Shown here: piece after piece, positions 24,143 through 32,772 of the stretch | Layout: each line of letters opens with the position of its first letter | How positions within the stretch are numbered: the first letter of the stretch is position 1 | The notes under the pieces: generated by a model | The model's input: the letters and a program-made list of their open reading frames with translations, nothing else | What the model was told of the DNA's origin: nothing | Databases searched by the model: none | Program-made: the position numbers and the translations under genes | DNA from: Exiguobacterium sp. KRL4 | Lineage (GTDB): Bacteria; Bacillota; Bacilli; Exiguobacteriales; Exiguobacteriaceae | NCBI RefSeq assembly: GCF_001870785.1 | Contig: NZ_MOLV01000027.1 | Coordinates: 17,318 to 81,317 of the forward strand | Direction: 5' to 3' | Length of the DNA stretch: 64,000 bases

Positions 24143-25044
24143 TCGGTATACTATCGGCCCTATTTTTCGCCGTCACCTTCATTCTGAATCAGTCGATGCA
24201 AGGGAGTGGGGGACACTGGATTTACAGCGCCGCCTTACGATTTTATCTGATGTTACCGTTGTTGATCGTGATTGTCGCCTATCGTCGTCGCCTTGGTCAT
24301 GTCTGGTCGGCACTCCGGTCAGCACCCCGGTTTTGGTTGACGTACGGCACGATTGGCTTCGGGGTTTTTTGCAGCGGAATTTGTCTCGCGGCGGACTATT
24401 CACCGGGCTGGTTGATTGCCGGCACCTGGCAACTGACGATTCTTGCCGGACCGTTGCTTGCGCCACTGTTTAAGCAAACGATTCCCTGGGCATCGCTCCG
24501 CTATTCGCTGTTGATCATTGTTGGCGTTTTGTTGATGCAACTGTCGGTTGCAGGGGAGGTATCGGTGACGACGCTGGTTCTTGGGATCGTTCCGGTAATC
24601 CTGGCCGCGATTGCCTATCCGCTCGGCAACCGGAAGATGATGGAACGGTATGGGGATGAACTTGGAGTATTTGACCGGATTCTCGGGATGACACTTGCGA
24701 GCCTGCCGTTTTGGTTGGTCTTGTCGGGTTTGGCTTACCTGCAGGTTGGTTTGCCATCGGCGTCACAAGTCGGGCAGTCGGGACTGGTCGCGCTGTTTTC
24801 CGGAGTCATTGCCACATCGCTGTTTTTTTATGCGACGACACTTGTTCGGACTGAACCGATTCGTTTGGCGGCAGTCGAAGCGACGCAGTCGTTTGAGATC
24901 TTGTTTACGGTCCTCGGTGAGATGGTCTTTTTACATGCCGTCTTTCCGACCGGACTGGCGTTGATCGGGATGCTCCTCGTCATGCTCGGGATGACAATCC
25001 ATAGTTTGAAGCAGGCAGAACAAAAGCCAGTTCCAGAACATTAA
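24127..25044 (+). CDS. Multidrug-resistance efflux transporter family (DMT/EmrE superfamily)
   Basis: 305 residues with ten hydrophobic helices (two EamA-like repeats). The N-terminal MRPIVIGILSALFFAVTFIL, GHWIYSAALRF and GWLIAGTWQLTILAGPLLAPLF are characteristic of the putative multidrug-resistance efflux branch of the drug/metabolite transporter superfamily. ATG 24127 follows GAGGAGG inside the end of the GntR gene, so both genes form an operon. The substrate is unknown; the paired FadR-type regulator suggests an organic acid or drug ligand. Confidence 0.82.
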   Translation: MRPIVIGILSALFFAVTFILNQSMQGSGGHWIYSAALRFYLMLPLLIVIVAYRRRLGHVWSALRSAPRFWLTYGTIGFGVFCSGICLAADYSPGWLIAGTWQLTILAGPLLAPLFKQTIPWASLRYSLLIIVGVLLMQLSVAGEVSVTTLVLGIVPVILAAIAYPLGNRKMMERYGDELGVFDRILGMTLASLPFWLVLSGLAYLQVGLPSASQVGQSGLVALFSGVIATSLFFYATTLVRTEPIRLAAVEATQSFEILFTVLGEMVFLHAVFPTGLALIGMLLVMLGMTIHSLKQAEQKPVPEH

Positions 25045-25097
25045 TTATTTCAATTACCATATTAATTTAAAATTTTTATAAAGAAAGAAGGCACAGT

Positions 25098-25808
25098 ATG
25101 GTCTTAACCGGAACACTCGTCAATACAGGATTAATCATTGTCGGAACATTACTTGGCTTGTTGTTCCATAAAATTCCCGAACGGATGAAAGAAACCGTTG
25201 TCCAAGCGATTGGTCTCGCCGTCGTCGTGCTGGGTGTCCAGATGGGGCTGAAAAGTGAAAACTTTTTAATCGTCATCGGCAGTCTCGTCTTAGGCGGAGC
25301 AGTCGGCGAATGGTTACGGATCGACGAAAAACTCAATCGGGTCGGAGAATGGCTTGAACTCAAAATCGGACGGGGGCGACCGTCAAACATCGCCGAAGGA
25401 TTTGTCACGGCGACACTGATTTTCGTCATCGGGGCGATGGGCGTGCTCGGAGCATTGGACGGTGGGCTGCGACAAGATCATGACGTCCTCTATACCAAAG
25501 GACTGATTGACGGCTTCACGGCACTGGTCCTCAGTTCGACGCTCGGGATCGGTGTCATTTTCTCCGCCATTCCGGTTCTTGTGTATCAAGGAGCGATTGC
25601 CCTCGGTGCCGTCGCCATCACCCAATTCGTTCCGGATACCATCCTGCAACAGTTCATCGTCGAGATGACAGCAACCGGTGGGGTGATGATTTTAGCAATC
25701 GGCTTAAATCTCGCCGGCATCACGAAAATCAGGGTCGCAAATCTCCTGCCTGGTATCGTGATGGTCGCTTTGATCGTGACCGGCTTGGAATGGTTTGGTT
25801 TGAACTAA
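25098..25808 (+). CDS. DUF554 membrane protein (YdfK/YqgA-like)
   Basis: 236 residues with about seven hydrophobic helices and Gly-rich motifs seen throughout DUF554: TLVNTGLIIVGTLLG, GSLVLGGAVGEWLRID, GAMGVLGALDGGL, KGLIDGFTALVLSSTLGIG. The family is thought to be a transporter of unknown substrate. AAAGAAGG precedes ATG 25098. It has its own terminator. Confidence 0.85.
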   Translation: MVLTGTLVNTGLIIVGTLLGLLFHKIPERMKETVVQAIGLAVVVLGVQMGLKSENFLIVIGSLVLGGAVGEWLRIDEKLNRVGEWLELKIGRGRPSNIAEGFVTATLIFVIGAMGVLGALDGGLRQDHDVLYTKGLIDGFTALVLSSTLGIGVIFSAIPVLVYQGAIALGAVAITQFVPDTILQQFIVEMTATGGVMILAIGLNLAGITKIRVANLLPGIVMVALIVTGLEWFGLN

Positions 25809-25868
25809 AAAAGACGTCCAATTGCTTTGTTGACAGGTGTTGTCAGTAAACAATTGGACGTCTTTTTT
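25807..25868. terminator. Long bidirectional terminator
   Basis: Arms AAAAGACGTCCAATTG and CAATTGGACGTCTTTT are perfect, with an inner TGACA/TGTCA stem. Between convergent genes ending at 25808 and 25867. Confidence 0.9.
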
Positions 25869-26346
25869 AATTGATAACATGTTCGAGCGGCGAAACTTGA
25901 TGATCCAGCAGTTGATGACCGGCGTAATTAAACGTATGCAGCATCGGTGATGGTTCTGTCAAAACGTACGGCAAATAGGCTTTCAGGTTGCTGATGACAC
26001 CGGTATTTTCCGGATCAAGAATCCAGTCGAGCCGTTTCCAGTCAAGAATTCCTTCGCGGGTCGCAAACGGCGTTGTGAGCATCTGTTCATTCGGCATGTC
26101 GGCCAGGAACAGGTAGATCCCGGCCGTCTCCTCTGCCCGTAAGAGGATTGTTCCGGCGAACTGGACGTCTGGTATGGTAAGCCCGGTTTCTTCGAACGTT
26201 TCCCGGATGACGGCTTCCGTCGGTGACTCGCCGGCTTCGATTTTCCCGCCGACGCCGTTCCACATGCCCATCGCCGGCTGTTTTTGGCGGTTCAGTAACA
26301 ACCATTGATCCGCTTTTCGGATTAAACACAGTGTATATCGATACAA
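25867..26346 (-). CDS. Nudix hydrolase (MutT/8-oxo-dGTPase-like)
   Basis: 159 residues. A complete Nudix box GGKIEAGESPTEAVIRETFE followed by ETGL fits G-x5-E-x7-R-E-U-x-E-E-x-G-U. These enzymes hydrolyse nucleoside diphosphates linked to another moiety, often damaged dNTPs; QPAMGMWNGVGGK resembles the 8-oxo-dGTP branch. The start is TTG 26346 (AAGGATG about 10 bases upstream); no ATG fits. It lies 14 bases after the NAT gene on the same strand, so they form an operon. Confidence 0.83.
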   Translation of the reverse strand: MYRYTLCLIRKADQWLLLNRQKQPAMGMWNGVGGKIEAGESPTEAVIRETFEETGLTIPDVQFAGTILLRAEETAGIYLFLADMPNEQMLTTPFATREGILDWKRLDWILDPENTGVISNLKAYLPYVLTEPSPMLHTFNYAGHQLLDHQVSPLEHVIN

Positions 26347-26360
26347 GCGCTATCACATCC

Positions 26361-27122
26361 TTAAAAGAATTCGTGTTTCCAGGCTGCATACTGGTCGTCG
26401 GACGTGACCGGTCGAATTGTTTTCTTTCCATCCGTCCACGTCGTCAACGCCTGTTGGGTCAAAATTCGATGACCGTCCGGTGTCCGGATGGCAAGCAGGC
26501 TGCGTTTGTTGAACGGAGACGCCGGATGGTCCTGGATGACGTGTTCGATTTCTGCCAATTGTTCTGGCCGTAATGTCTGTTGCGTGTAGAAGTGGTAACC
26601 GATGACGAACTTATCGTCCTGACCGGTCCGTAACATCTCGAGCTGATAACCGGCACCGTTCGGGGCAATCCGGAAGCTGCCGCTTGCTGAACTGATTGTT
26701 TCTCCGGTCAACGGAATCGGACGTAAGGCGAGATTAACACCAAACCCGGTGTCGACAACGTACATGTTTTCTTGATGCCGGAGCAAAACAGCGACGTGTG
26801 TCGGACCCGTCGCGGACCAGACTTCATTTTCCTGATCGAAGACGGTCGCTTTGACGAGGGAGACATCAAACCCTTTGATCCGCAAGACTTCGTATAGTAG
26901 ATAATTCAAGTCGTAGCAGACGCCCCCGGTCTGATCCGTCACGAATGTCTGTTCAAGACGACTCTGGTTAAATGGGGCAGTCCGTTTTGACAGAACCGCC
27001 TGGTTATCAAACGGGAGATGGTAGGCAAACGCTTCGAGTAACGCGGGTAAATCGTCAAACGAGATGACGTGTCCGAGTGGATACTTGATCCGGACGGCAA
27101 TCTCTTTTATGAGTGATGACAA
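26361..27122 (-). CDS. Arylamine N-acetyltransferase
   Basis: 253 residues. The catalytic triad is Cys69 (GGVCYDLNY), His109 (GPTHVAVLL) and Asp124 (YVVDTGFG), numbered from the TTG start at 27122. That start is preceded by AAGGAGGAA, whereas an upstream TTG in the same frame has none. NATs move acetyl groups from acetyl-CoA to arylamines and arylhydrazines in the cytoplasm. Family length is about 250-280, so it is intact. It is first gene of a two-gene operon with a Nudix hydrolase, suggesting a detoxification unit. Confidence 0.9.
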   Translation of the reverse strand: MSSLIKEIAVRIKYPLGHVISFDDLPALLEAFAYHLPFDNQAVLSKRTAPFNQSRLEQTFVTDQTGGVCYDLNYLLYEVLRIKGFDVSLVKATVFDQENEVWSATGPTHVAVLLRHQENMYVVDTGFGVNLALRPIPLTGETISSASGSFRIAPNGAGYQLEMLRTGQDDKFVIGYHFYTQQTLRPEQLAEIEHVIQDHPASPFNKRSLLAIRTPDGHRILTQQALTTWTDGKKTIRPVTSDDQYAAWKHEFF

Positions 27123-27208
27123 CGGAAATTCCTCCTTTTTCGTCTTTTCATTATCGCACAATTTGTCCAAAAACTAGTATATGTAAATTCTCATCGTTTC
27201 GTTCTGTT

Positions 27209-27219
27209 GGAACCGGTTC
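27209..27219. repeat. GGAACCGGTTC palindrome
   Basis: An exact 10-bp palindrome (GAACCGGTTC) between the NAT and GAF-GGDEF genes, followed about 25 bases later by GTTCCGGTTCGGTTCC, which repeats the same core. Possible operator pair for one of the divergent genes. Confidence 0.35.
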
Positions 27220-27354
27220 TGTTTTCTCGTTTCTCATGTTCCGGTTCGGTTCCATTTCTCTATCGATGATATGGTAAAATGGAATTCTGACGATAAAGAT
27301 GAAATTGGAACACGCAAACGAAATCTCTAAAACTATGACGTGTCGAGGTGCCGG

Positions 27355-28296
27355 ATGAACATACAATTTGAAGAATTGAAGATGTATACGAACTTTGATG
27401 ATTTAGCAGACGATTTACTCGATCTTGCGAAAGAAATTCTGCCGGAGCAACTGTTTTACTTGTCCGCCATCGATGATGCCGAGCAATTAATTTTAAAACT
27501 GTCCGATGATCAGACCAGTATGCATGTCACGGAAGGGATGGTCGTCGATCTGAATTATTCGCTTTGCCGGCGAATCGATTTTCAAACGAAACAACCATTA
27601 GTGTATGAGGATGTCACAAAAGAACCGAATCTCGATGGAATGAAAGAAATACTCGAGCAGGCTAACGTCCGGTCCTATTTAGGGATTCCGATTTCACTGA
27701 CGAATGGAGAAAAGTTTGGTACTTTGTGTGCCATCAATGATGAAGCCAGTCTGTTTGAGAGCAAGAGTATCGAGTTACTGCAACGGATCGTCCGTCTGTT
27801 CTCGTATTATCTGGAACTGGAACGGTTCGTCTGGCGCGATACGTTGACCGATCTCTACAACAGACGGTATTTGATGAACCGCTTCGATACGCAACCTCAC
27901 GAAGTGGGAGCACTCTTTTTCCTCGATTTGGACGGTTTCAAGAAAATCAACGATGTTTATGGACATGACGCGGGTGACACGGTATTACAAGAAGTGGCAA
28001 GACGGCTTCAATCGCTGATTGCGGGACGAACATCAGTTTGCGCCGTTCGCTTGGGCGGAGATGAGTTCGTGCTCCATTTTGCCTGTTGCGACAGTCAGGA
28101 AACGTTGGTCCGGCAAGCAGACGAAATCCTTTCCTGTCTGAGTAAGTGGGATGCGTATGACCTGACGGCGAGTATCGGAATCGTCTCCTACAAAGACTCT
28201 GACATCAGCTTAAAAACGTTGCTCCGCCAAGCAGATATCGCGTTATATGAAGCAAAATCATCGGGGAAAAACAGGTACAAATTGTTTAACGAATGA
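27355..28296 (+). CDS. GAF-GGDEF diguanylate cyclase, soluble
   Basis: 313 residues with no membrane segment. A GAF domain (about 10-150: VRSYLGIPISLTNGEKFGTLCAIN) precedes a GGDEF domain (DTLTDLYNRRYLMNRF, FFLDLDGFKKIND) with the active loop RLGGDEF. It should form cyclic di-GMP in response to a small ligand bound by GAF. No RxxD inhibitory site precedes the loop. ATG 27355 follows GAGGTG; the upstream ATG at 27340 lacks a site. It ends at a terminator. Confidence 0.88.
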   Translation: MNIQFEELKMYTNFDDLADDLLDLAKEILPEQLFYLSAIDDAEQLILKLSDDQTSMHVTEGMVVDLNYSLCRRIDFQTKQPLVYEDVTKEPNLDGMKEILEQANVRSYLGIPISLTNGEKFGTLCAINDEASLFESKSIELLQRIVRLFSYYLELERFVWRDTLTDLYNRRYLMNRFDTQPHEVGALFFLDLDGFKKINDVYGHDAGDTVLQEVARRLQSLIAGRTSVCAVRLGGDEFVLHFACCDSQETLVRQADEILSCLSKWDAYDLTASIGIVSYKDSDISLKTLLRQADIALYEAKSSGKNRYKLFNE

Positions 28297-28314
28297 TTTT
28301 CCGAAAAAACGCAA

Positions 28315-28375
28315 AAAAACACCATGAATTTCGATGTCTTCTTTACCGGAAGCGTACGAAATGGCATGGTGTTTT
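28315..28375. terminator. Bidirectional terminator
   Basis: AAAAACACCATG.AATTTCG pairs with CGAAAT..CATGGTGTTTTT around a central loop, between convergent genes. Confidence 0.75.
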
Positions 28376-28384
28376 TGTTTGTCG

Positions 28385-28765
28385 TCAGACGGTCAGTTCA
28401 ATCGTCAGACTTTCCGGATCGAGAAAAACACTTTCATAATAGCCGTCTCCTGTCAGACGCGGACCGTCGAGGCGGGTATAGCCGTCCTGTTCGAGTCGGT
28501 TCGTCAACTGATCGACAGCGAAGCGGCTCCCAAGTGAAAAGGCGATGTGGGCATAACCGAACCGGTCGCGCGGGGCTTCGTGAACGATATCCGTCCGGTG
28601 CATCAATTCAAGCCGGGCTCCTGATTTAAAGTGCAGGAAATAAGATGAAAACCCTTTTGTCGGATTGTGGTACAACGCATTGGCCTGTGCCTCGAAATAC
28701 GTCTCATAAAAGGTTCTCATTCGTTCAAGATCCTTGACCCAGATGGCGAGATGTTCAATTTTCAT
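28385..28765 (-). CDS. VOC-family protein (glyoxalase/dioxygenase fold)
   Basis: 126 residues, two beta-alpha-beta-beta-beta modules: IEHLAIWVKDLERMRTFYETYF at the N-terminus and YAHIAFSLGSRFAVDQL in the middle, with metal-ligand-type His in IEHLA and YAHIA and Glu in LTIELTV. Members include glyoxalase I, fosfomycin and bleomycin resistance proteins; the substrate cannot be told. ATG 28765 follows AAAAGGAG. It lies 25 bases after the MFS gene and may belong to that operon. Confidence 0.8.
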   Translation of the reverse strand: MKIEHLAIWVKDLERMRTFYETYFEAQANALYHNPTKGFSSYFLHFKSGARLELMHRTDIVHEAPRDRFGYAHIAFSLGSRFAVDQLTNRLEQDGYTRLDGPRLTGDGYYESVFLDPESLTIELTV

Positions 28766-28790
28766 GATAGAAAACTCCTTTTCTGATGAA

Positions 28791-29969
28791 TTAAGAAGCG
28801 CGCGACAACGCCCGTTTGGCGAGGACACGATTAAGACGTTCGGAACAAAGAAACAGGAACAAAATCATCAGGAATCCTGTCACGGGGAACAACTGCAACG
28901 TCAAGAGCGAGGCGAGAACACCAAACAAGGGCGGTAAAAACGTACTGCCGCTGTAAGCAAATGCCATCTGGATCCCCATCAAGCGTTTCGCCGCATCCCG
29001 TCCGAAGCGGACCGGTGTTTCATGTAGCATCGCCGGATAAATCGGAGCGAGTCCAAGACCAATCAGGATGAAACCGGTGAACATCAGACCGTTGACCGGA
29101 ATAAAGAACAACAGGCTGCCGAGCAGGGCGGTGCCTTGTCCCGTCCGGATCAACTGACGGTTCGTCATCCGTAGCGATAAGAAACCACTCAAAAACCGCC
29201 CGACCGTGATGCTGCCGTAATAGACGGAAATCCAGGTCGCGGCCGTCTGAACCGAAAACGACTGTACTTGGACGAGATAACTGCTGCCCCATAATCCGAT
29301 CAAGGCTTCAGCACCACAATAGAGGACAAATGAAGCGAGTGCAAACGGTAGTCCGACTAACCGTTTCGACGGAGTATCGGTTAACGCCAAATTGTCTGGT
29401 GCATCCGAGACAGCAACCGGTGCCTGTTTCCAAAGCGGCAAACTGAGAAGAAGCACGAGGGCAAGACCAAACTGGGTCAAGGCGACGGTCAAATACCCGC
29501 TGCGCCAGTTTCCGGATTCGCTCATCATCGCCGCCATGATCAACGGACCGGTAGTTGCGCCAACACCCCAAAAACAATGCAGCCAGTTCATATGATGGGC
29601 TTTGTAGCGGATCGCGACAAAATGATTCAGGGCAGCATCGACGACGCCGGCTCCGAGTCCAAGCGGAATCGAGAGCAGAAACAGCCAGATCAACGACGGA
29701 GCGAGATAAAAACCGAGCAGGCTACTCGCTGTGATTGCGGCACAAAACGCTGTGACATGACTCGTCTCAAACCGGTTGAGAATCTTACCGCTGAACAGGC
29801 TCGAGATAATCGTTCCGCCGGCAATCGTCATGAACAACCAACCGGCGACTTCGAGATCGGCACCGAATTCCGTCCGCATGACGGGCCAGGCAACGCCGAG
29901 CAAGGAGTCCGGCAAGCCTAAACTGATAAACGCCAGATAGATGATGCTGAGTAACAAGATACCACTCAT
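28791..29969 (-). CDS. MFS transporter (sugar/FucP-like)
   Basis: 392 residues with 12 helices. The N-terminal GLPDSLLGVAWPVMRTEFG and the helix 4-5 region GAGVVDAALNHFVAIRY are typical of MFS proteins related to FucP and fungal/bacterial sugar carriers. Its ATG overlaps the stop of the upstream ROK regulator (29966-29969), so the two are co-translated. A carbohydrate ligand is likely from the ROK partner; the direction of transport is unclear. Confidence 0.8.
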   Translation of the reverse strand: MSGILLLSIIYLAFISLGLPDSLLGVAWPVMRTEFGADLEVAGWLFMTIAGGTIISSLFSGKILNRFETSHVTAFCAAITASSLLGFYLAPSLIWLFLLSIPLGLGAGVVDAALNHFVAIRYKAHHMNWLHCFWGVGATTGPLIMAAMMSESGNWRSGYLTVALTQFGLALVLLLSLPLWKQAPVAVSDAPDNLALTDTPSKRLVGLPFALASFVLYCGAEALIGLWGSSYLVQVQSFSVQTAATWISVYYGSITVGRFLSGFLSLRMTNRQLIRTGQGTALLGSLLFFIPVNGLMFTGFILIGLGLAPIYPAMLHETPVRFGRDAAKRLMGIQMAFAYSGSTFLPPLFGVLASLLTLQLFPVTGFLMILFLFLCSERLNRVLAKRALSRAS

Positions 29970-30982
29970 GAAGAGGTCCTCCTGTTCGTTGATAAAGGTT
30001 GTTCGGTCAGAAGCTGCATGCCGAGTCGGGTCAAACCGTTCAGGTAATCCGTTTCCCAGTCACTCCGGACCAAGAGCGGGATATGTGCTTCCGGAATGTA
30101 TTCGGTTGTCCTGATTCGAATCTGTTCCAAATCGTGCTCTGTCAGTTCCTCCCTGTTAAAGATCAACAGACGCGGATTCAGTGTTGCGGCGAACGTCGTC
30201 GTCAAGCGGCTGATGGCATCAATCGTCTGGGCGTCCAAGGTGGTTTGCCGCTTGGCGATCGCCTGTCCGAATGTCATCTTGTCGTATTGCGGGACGACGG
30301 AAATTTCACCGGCAAAATGACTGCTGCCGCGCACGAGCTGTCCGTTGATCAAAATCCCGGAACCGGGACCATTTTTTCCTAAGTACAAATAGATCAACGA
30401 TTGTAGATTGTGCTGATGTGCTTCATGAAATCCGATCACAGCCGCATTCATGTCATTTTCGACGACGACCGGTAGCCGGAACTCGGATTCAAGCGTCTGT
30501 TTCAGATTGAGTTGTTGCAGGGACGGATAGTCCGGTGCAAAAAAGACTTGTCCGTTTTCGACCGATGCCGCAACACCGACGCTCAAGAAAGTGATTTGTG
30601 GATTCGGTTCAAGCAATCGGTGAATCAAGCGGAATAAAGCCGGAACGTGCGGTTGATTTTTTTCGACCGGTTCCGTACCAGACGACAGACCCGTTCCGAT
30701 GGCATCGAAGATCTGAAATCCAATCGCATCGAGTTCAAGGTACAGGGCGAGTCCGTGAGCGTGTTTCGCCCGGTACTGGTATTGTTTCGCCGGACGTCCG
30801 CCGTTCGAGAGTTCCGATATCTGTTCGTCGATTTCACCATGTGCGATCAATATATCCAAGTGCTTTTTGACCGTCGGAAAACTGGCCGACAACACACGAC
30901 TGAGTTCAGGAATCGTGTTGATCTGTTGAAACAGGATGGCTTGACGGAGTTGTTTTACTAAATCGGTATTGGTTCCAGCCAT
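29966..30982 (-). CDS. ROK-family transcriptional regulator
   Basis: 338 residues. An N-terminal winged helix (about 1-75: LRQAILFQQINTIPELSRVL, SFPTVKKHLDIL) is fused to a ROK domain (SVGVAASVENGQVFF, VVENDMNAAVIG, LYLGKNGPGSGILINGQL). The usual CxCGxxGC zinc motif after HFAGEI is missing; the region reads AGEISVVPQYDKM. The protein may therefore bind its sugar differently or be structurally reduced. It is the first gene of an operon with an MFS carrier, which it probably represses. AAAGGAG precedes ATG 30982. Confidence 0.83.
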   Translation of the reverse strand: MAGTNTDLVKQLRQAILFQQINTIPELSRVLSASFPTVKKHLDILIAHGEIDEQISELSNGGRPAKQYQYRAKHAHGLALYLELDAIGFQIFDAIGTGLSSGTEPVEKNQPHVPALFRLIHRLLEPNPQITFLSVGVAASVENGQVFFAPDYPSLQQLNLKQTLESEFRLPVVVENDMNAAVIGFHEAHQHNLQSLIYLYLGKNGPGSGILINGQLVRGSSHFAGEISVVPQYDKMTFGQAIAKRQTTLDAQTIDAISRLTTTFAATLNPRLLIFNREELTEHDLEQIRIRTTEYIPEAHIPLLVRSDWETDYLNGLTRLGMQLLTEQPLSTNRRTSS

Positions 30983-31084
30983 AGGTAATCTCCTTTTTAC
31001 TTTTTAAAATATTTTAATAAGTAGTCGGATTGAGTGTAGCAAGCAGGGACGCAAATGGCAAATGATTTTAAAAGATTTTTATAC

Positions 31085-31133
31085 AAAAAATACGCTAAGG
31101 TAATCGATTTGATCGAAGACCTTGGCGTATTTT
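31085..31133 (-). terminator. Rho-independent terminator of the chbG operon
   Basis: AAAATACGCTAAGGT pairs with ACCTTGGCGTATTTT with one mismatch; the central loop has an inner TCGA/TCGA. It ends the leftward GntR-chbG transcript. Confidence 0.75.
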
Positions 31134-31148
31134 CAACAGCGGTGTCTG

Positions 31149-31853
31149 TCATCTGTTCATGAAGGTCATGTCATCAGGCAACGAAAGTCTTGTTAATAAT
31201 GCGAGTTCTTCCTCCCGTTGTGTCGTATACGAACTGACTCCTCGAAGATCCGCATCGACATAAGCCGGGTGGACCATGATTTCGACCGAATCGGTATCGA
31301 GTGAACGCAGTTCCTGCCACAAGTCGAGATAAATTCCTTCGCCATAAAAACCGGTATACAGTGTGTCCGTCAACAGATAGTCCGGATGAGCGGCAAGTGT
31401 CGGGGCAAAACGGACAGGCACCCCGTAACACCGAGCCAACTCTAACACGACTTCCTGCAACGGATCCCACCCGTGGATGTGGTGATGACTGTCGATATGA
31501 TGCAACGGCAAACCGGTTGCTAAAAAAGCTTCGATTTGGGCGGTCCATTCCGTCAAGACGTCTTCTTGAGAAGGGGGAACCTGTTCCGCATATTGGTTTG
31601 TAAAGCGGAACTGACCGGACGCATCCGTTAATGTCGTGGTGGTCGTCGTCAACGGGCGTCCGTAAGAGAGCACAAGGTGAACCCCGACCTTCAGTTCCGG
31701 GAATCGTTTCGCTTGTTGCACAGCATACGGGACGGCCCGTCCATTCATCATCATCGTCGTTGCCTGCACGATTCCGCTTTGGTGTGCCCGAATGATGCCG
31801 TCTGTTATGCCGCGTGTCAAACCAAAATCATCGGCATTGATGAGAATGTTCAT
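31149..31853 (-). CDS. chbG: ChbG/YdjC-family carbohydrate deacetylase
   Basis: 234 residues. Family motifs NADDFGLTRGI (Asp8/Asp9), HIDSHHHIHGW (metal-binding His cluster) and MVHPAYVD are intact. ChbG removes an acetyl group from chitobiose or chitobiose-6-phosphate before hydrolysis. It overlaps the upstream GntR gene by 4 bases and lies divergent to a GH4 glycosidase and PTS genes, which points to N,N'-diacetylchitobiose or a related beta-disaccharide as the pathway substrate. Confidence 0.88.
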   Translation of the reverse strand: MNILINADDFGLTRGITDGIIRAHQSGIVQATTMMMNGRAVPYAVQQAKRFPELKVGVHLVLSYGRPLTTTTTTLTDASGQFRFTNQYAEQVPPSQEDVLTEWTAQIEAFLATGLPLHHIDSHHHIHGWDPLQEVVLELARCYGVPVRFAPTLAAHPDYLLTDTLYTGFYGEGIYLDLWQELRSLDTDSVEIMVHPAYVDADLRGVSSYTTQREEELALLTRLSLPDDMTFMNR

Positions 31854-32584
31854 AATACGTCACCCGCAGCATAGTGACGTTCGATGACAAAGTTTGTCTT
31901 GTCGCCTCTGAAATAAGAGCGCGAATACTCAATCGGTTCACCGGCACTGTTTTCAGCGACCGTTTCGATATAAAAACACGGCATCCCGAGTTCACAATTC
32001 AAATGTTCACTGATTCGTTCGTCTGCCAACGTGATTTCAAGTGACTCAGTTGTTTTGGCGACGGAGATTGCGAATGTCTCGCGGAGCGTCGTGTATAACG
32101 AATGTTCCGCTTGTTTTTTTGTGATGCCAGGCGCGATGTGCCAAGGGATATAGGAAATCTCATATTGGGTCGGTTCGTCATTGGCCCGGCGAATCCGCTC
32201 GATCCGTTGAATCGGGTCATTGAGCGTGACATGCAATTTTGCGACGATTGCCGCATTTGCCGGAACGACTGTTAAATCGACGGCCGCAACATGCCCCCGT
32301 TTGCCTTGCACGGCAAGTTGTTCGGTATAGGTGTCCGGTGTATCGGACAAGGTTTGGCGTACTTTTTGATCGGCGACGAATGTCCCTTTCCCTTGCTGAC
32401 GAATCAAATACCCTTCAAGGGTGAGCTGATTCAAGGCGGCGCGGACAGTTGTCCGGCTGACATCAAAATCTTCACAAAGCTCATATTCGGTCGGTAATTG
32501 CTGACCGGCTTGATAGAGTCCCGATTTAATACGTTCTAACAACTCTTCTTTGATATAGGAGTGTAACGATTGGTTGGTTTCCAT
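31850..32584 (-). CDS. GntR-family regulator, HutC subfamily (UTRA domain)
   Basis: 244 residues. The winged helix (about 5-75) contains LPTEYELCEDFDVSRTTVRA and GYLIRQQGKGTFVA; the UTRA ligand domain follows (QRIERIRRANDEPTQYEISYIP, YIETVAENSAGEPIEYSRSY). It is encoded opposite the PTS operon and overlaps chbG. Three TGTAT-type palindromes in the intergenic region are likely operators, and a phosphorylated disaccharide or hexosamine phosphate is the likely inducer by analogy with NagR/YvoA. GAAGGAAGG precedes ATG 32584. Confidence 0.87.
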   Translation of the reverse strand: METNQSLHSYIKEELLERIKSGLYQAGQQLPTEYELCEDFDVSRTTVRAALNQLTLEGYLIRQQGKGTFVADQKVRQTLSDTPDTYTEQLAVQGKRGHVAAVDLTVVPANAAIVAKLHVTLNDPIQRIERIRRANDEPTQYEISYIPWHIAPGITKKQAEHSLYTTLRETFAISVAKTTESLEITLADERISEHLNCELGMPCFYIETVAENSAGEPIEYSRSYFRGDKTNFVIERHYAAGDVL

Positions 32585-32644
32585 GACGGACCTTCCTTCA
32601 CGAGTTTTCTTTTATTGTAGCGATAAAAGACAACTGAATGCAAA

Positions 32645-32720
32645 TGTTATAACAAGTTATGAAAATTTGTATTAATACATTTAATATTTGTATTTACATT
32701 TGTTTTTTTTGTATGATACA
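32645..32720. promoter_or_regulatory. Cluster of GntR-type operator palindromes
   Basis: TGTTATAACA (32645-32654), TGTATTAATACA (32668-32679), TGTATTTACA (32689-32698) and TGTATGATACA (32710-32720). The last three share TGTA...TACA ends and are spaced 21 bases apart, so they lie on one face of the helix between the divergent GntR and PTS operons. Confidence 0.6.
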
Positions 32721-32772
32721 TTACAATCAAGAAAAAGAGGAAGCGGTTACGAAAAAACGGGAGGTTGTTATC

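Noticed and set aside
32659..32772. Upstream ATG extending the GH4 enzyme by 38 residues
   Set aside because: The extension lies in the operator region and is not GH4-like, while ATG 32773 has a strong site directly before the NAD-binding motif.
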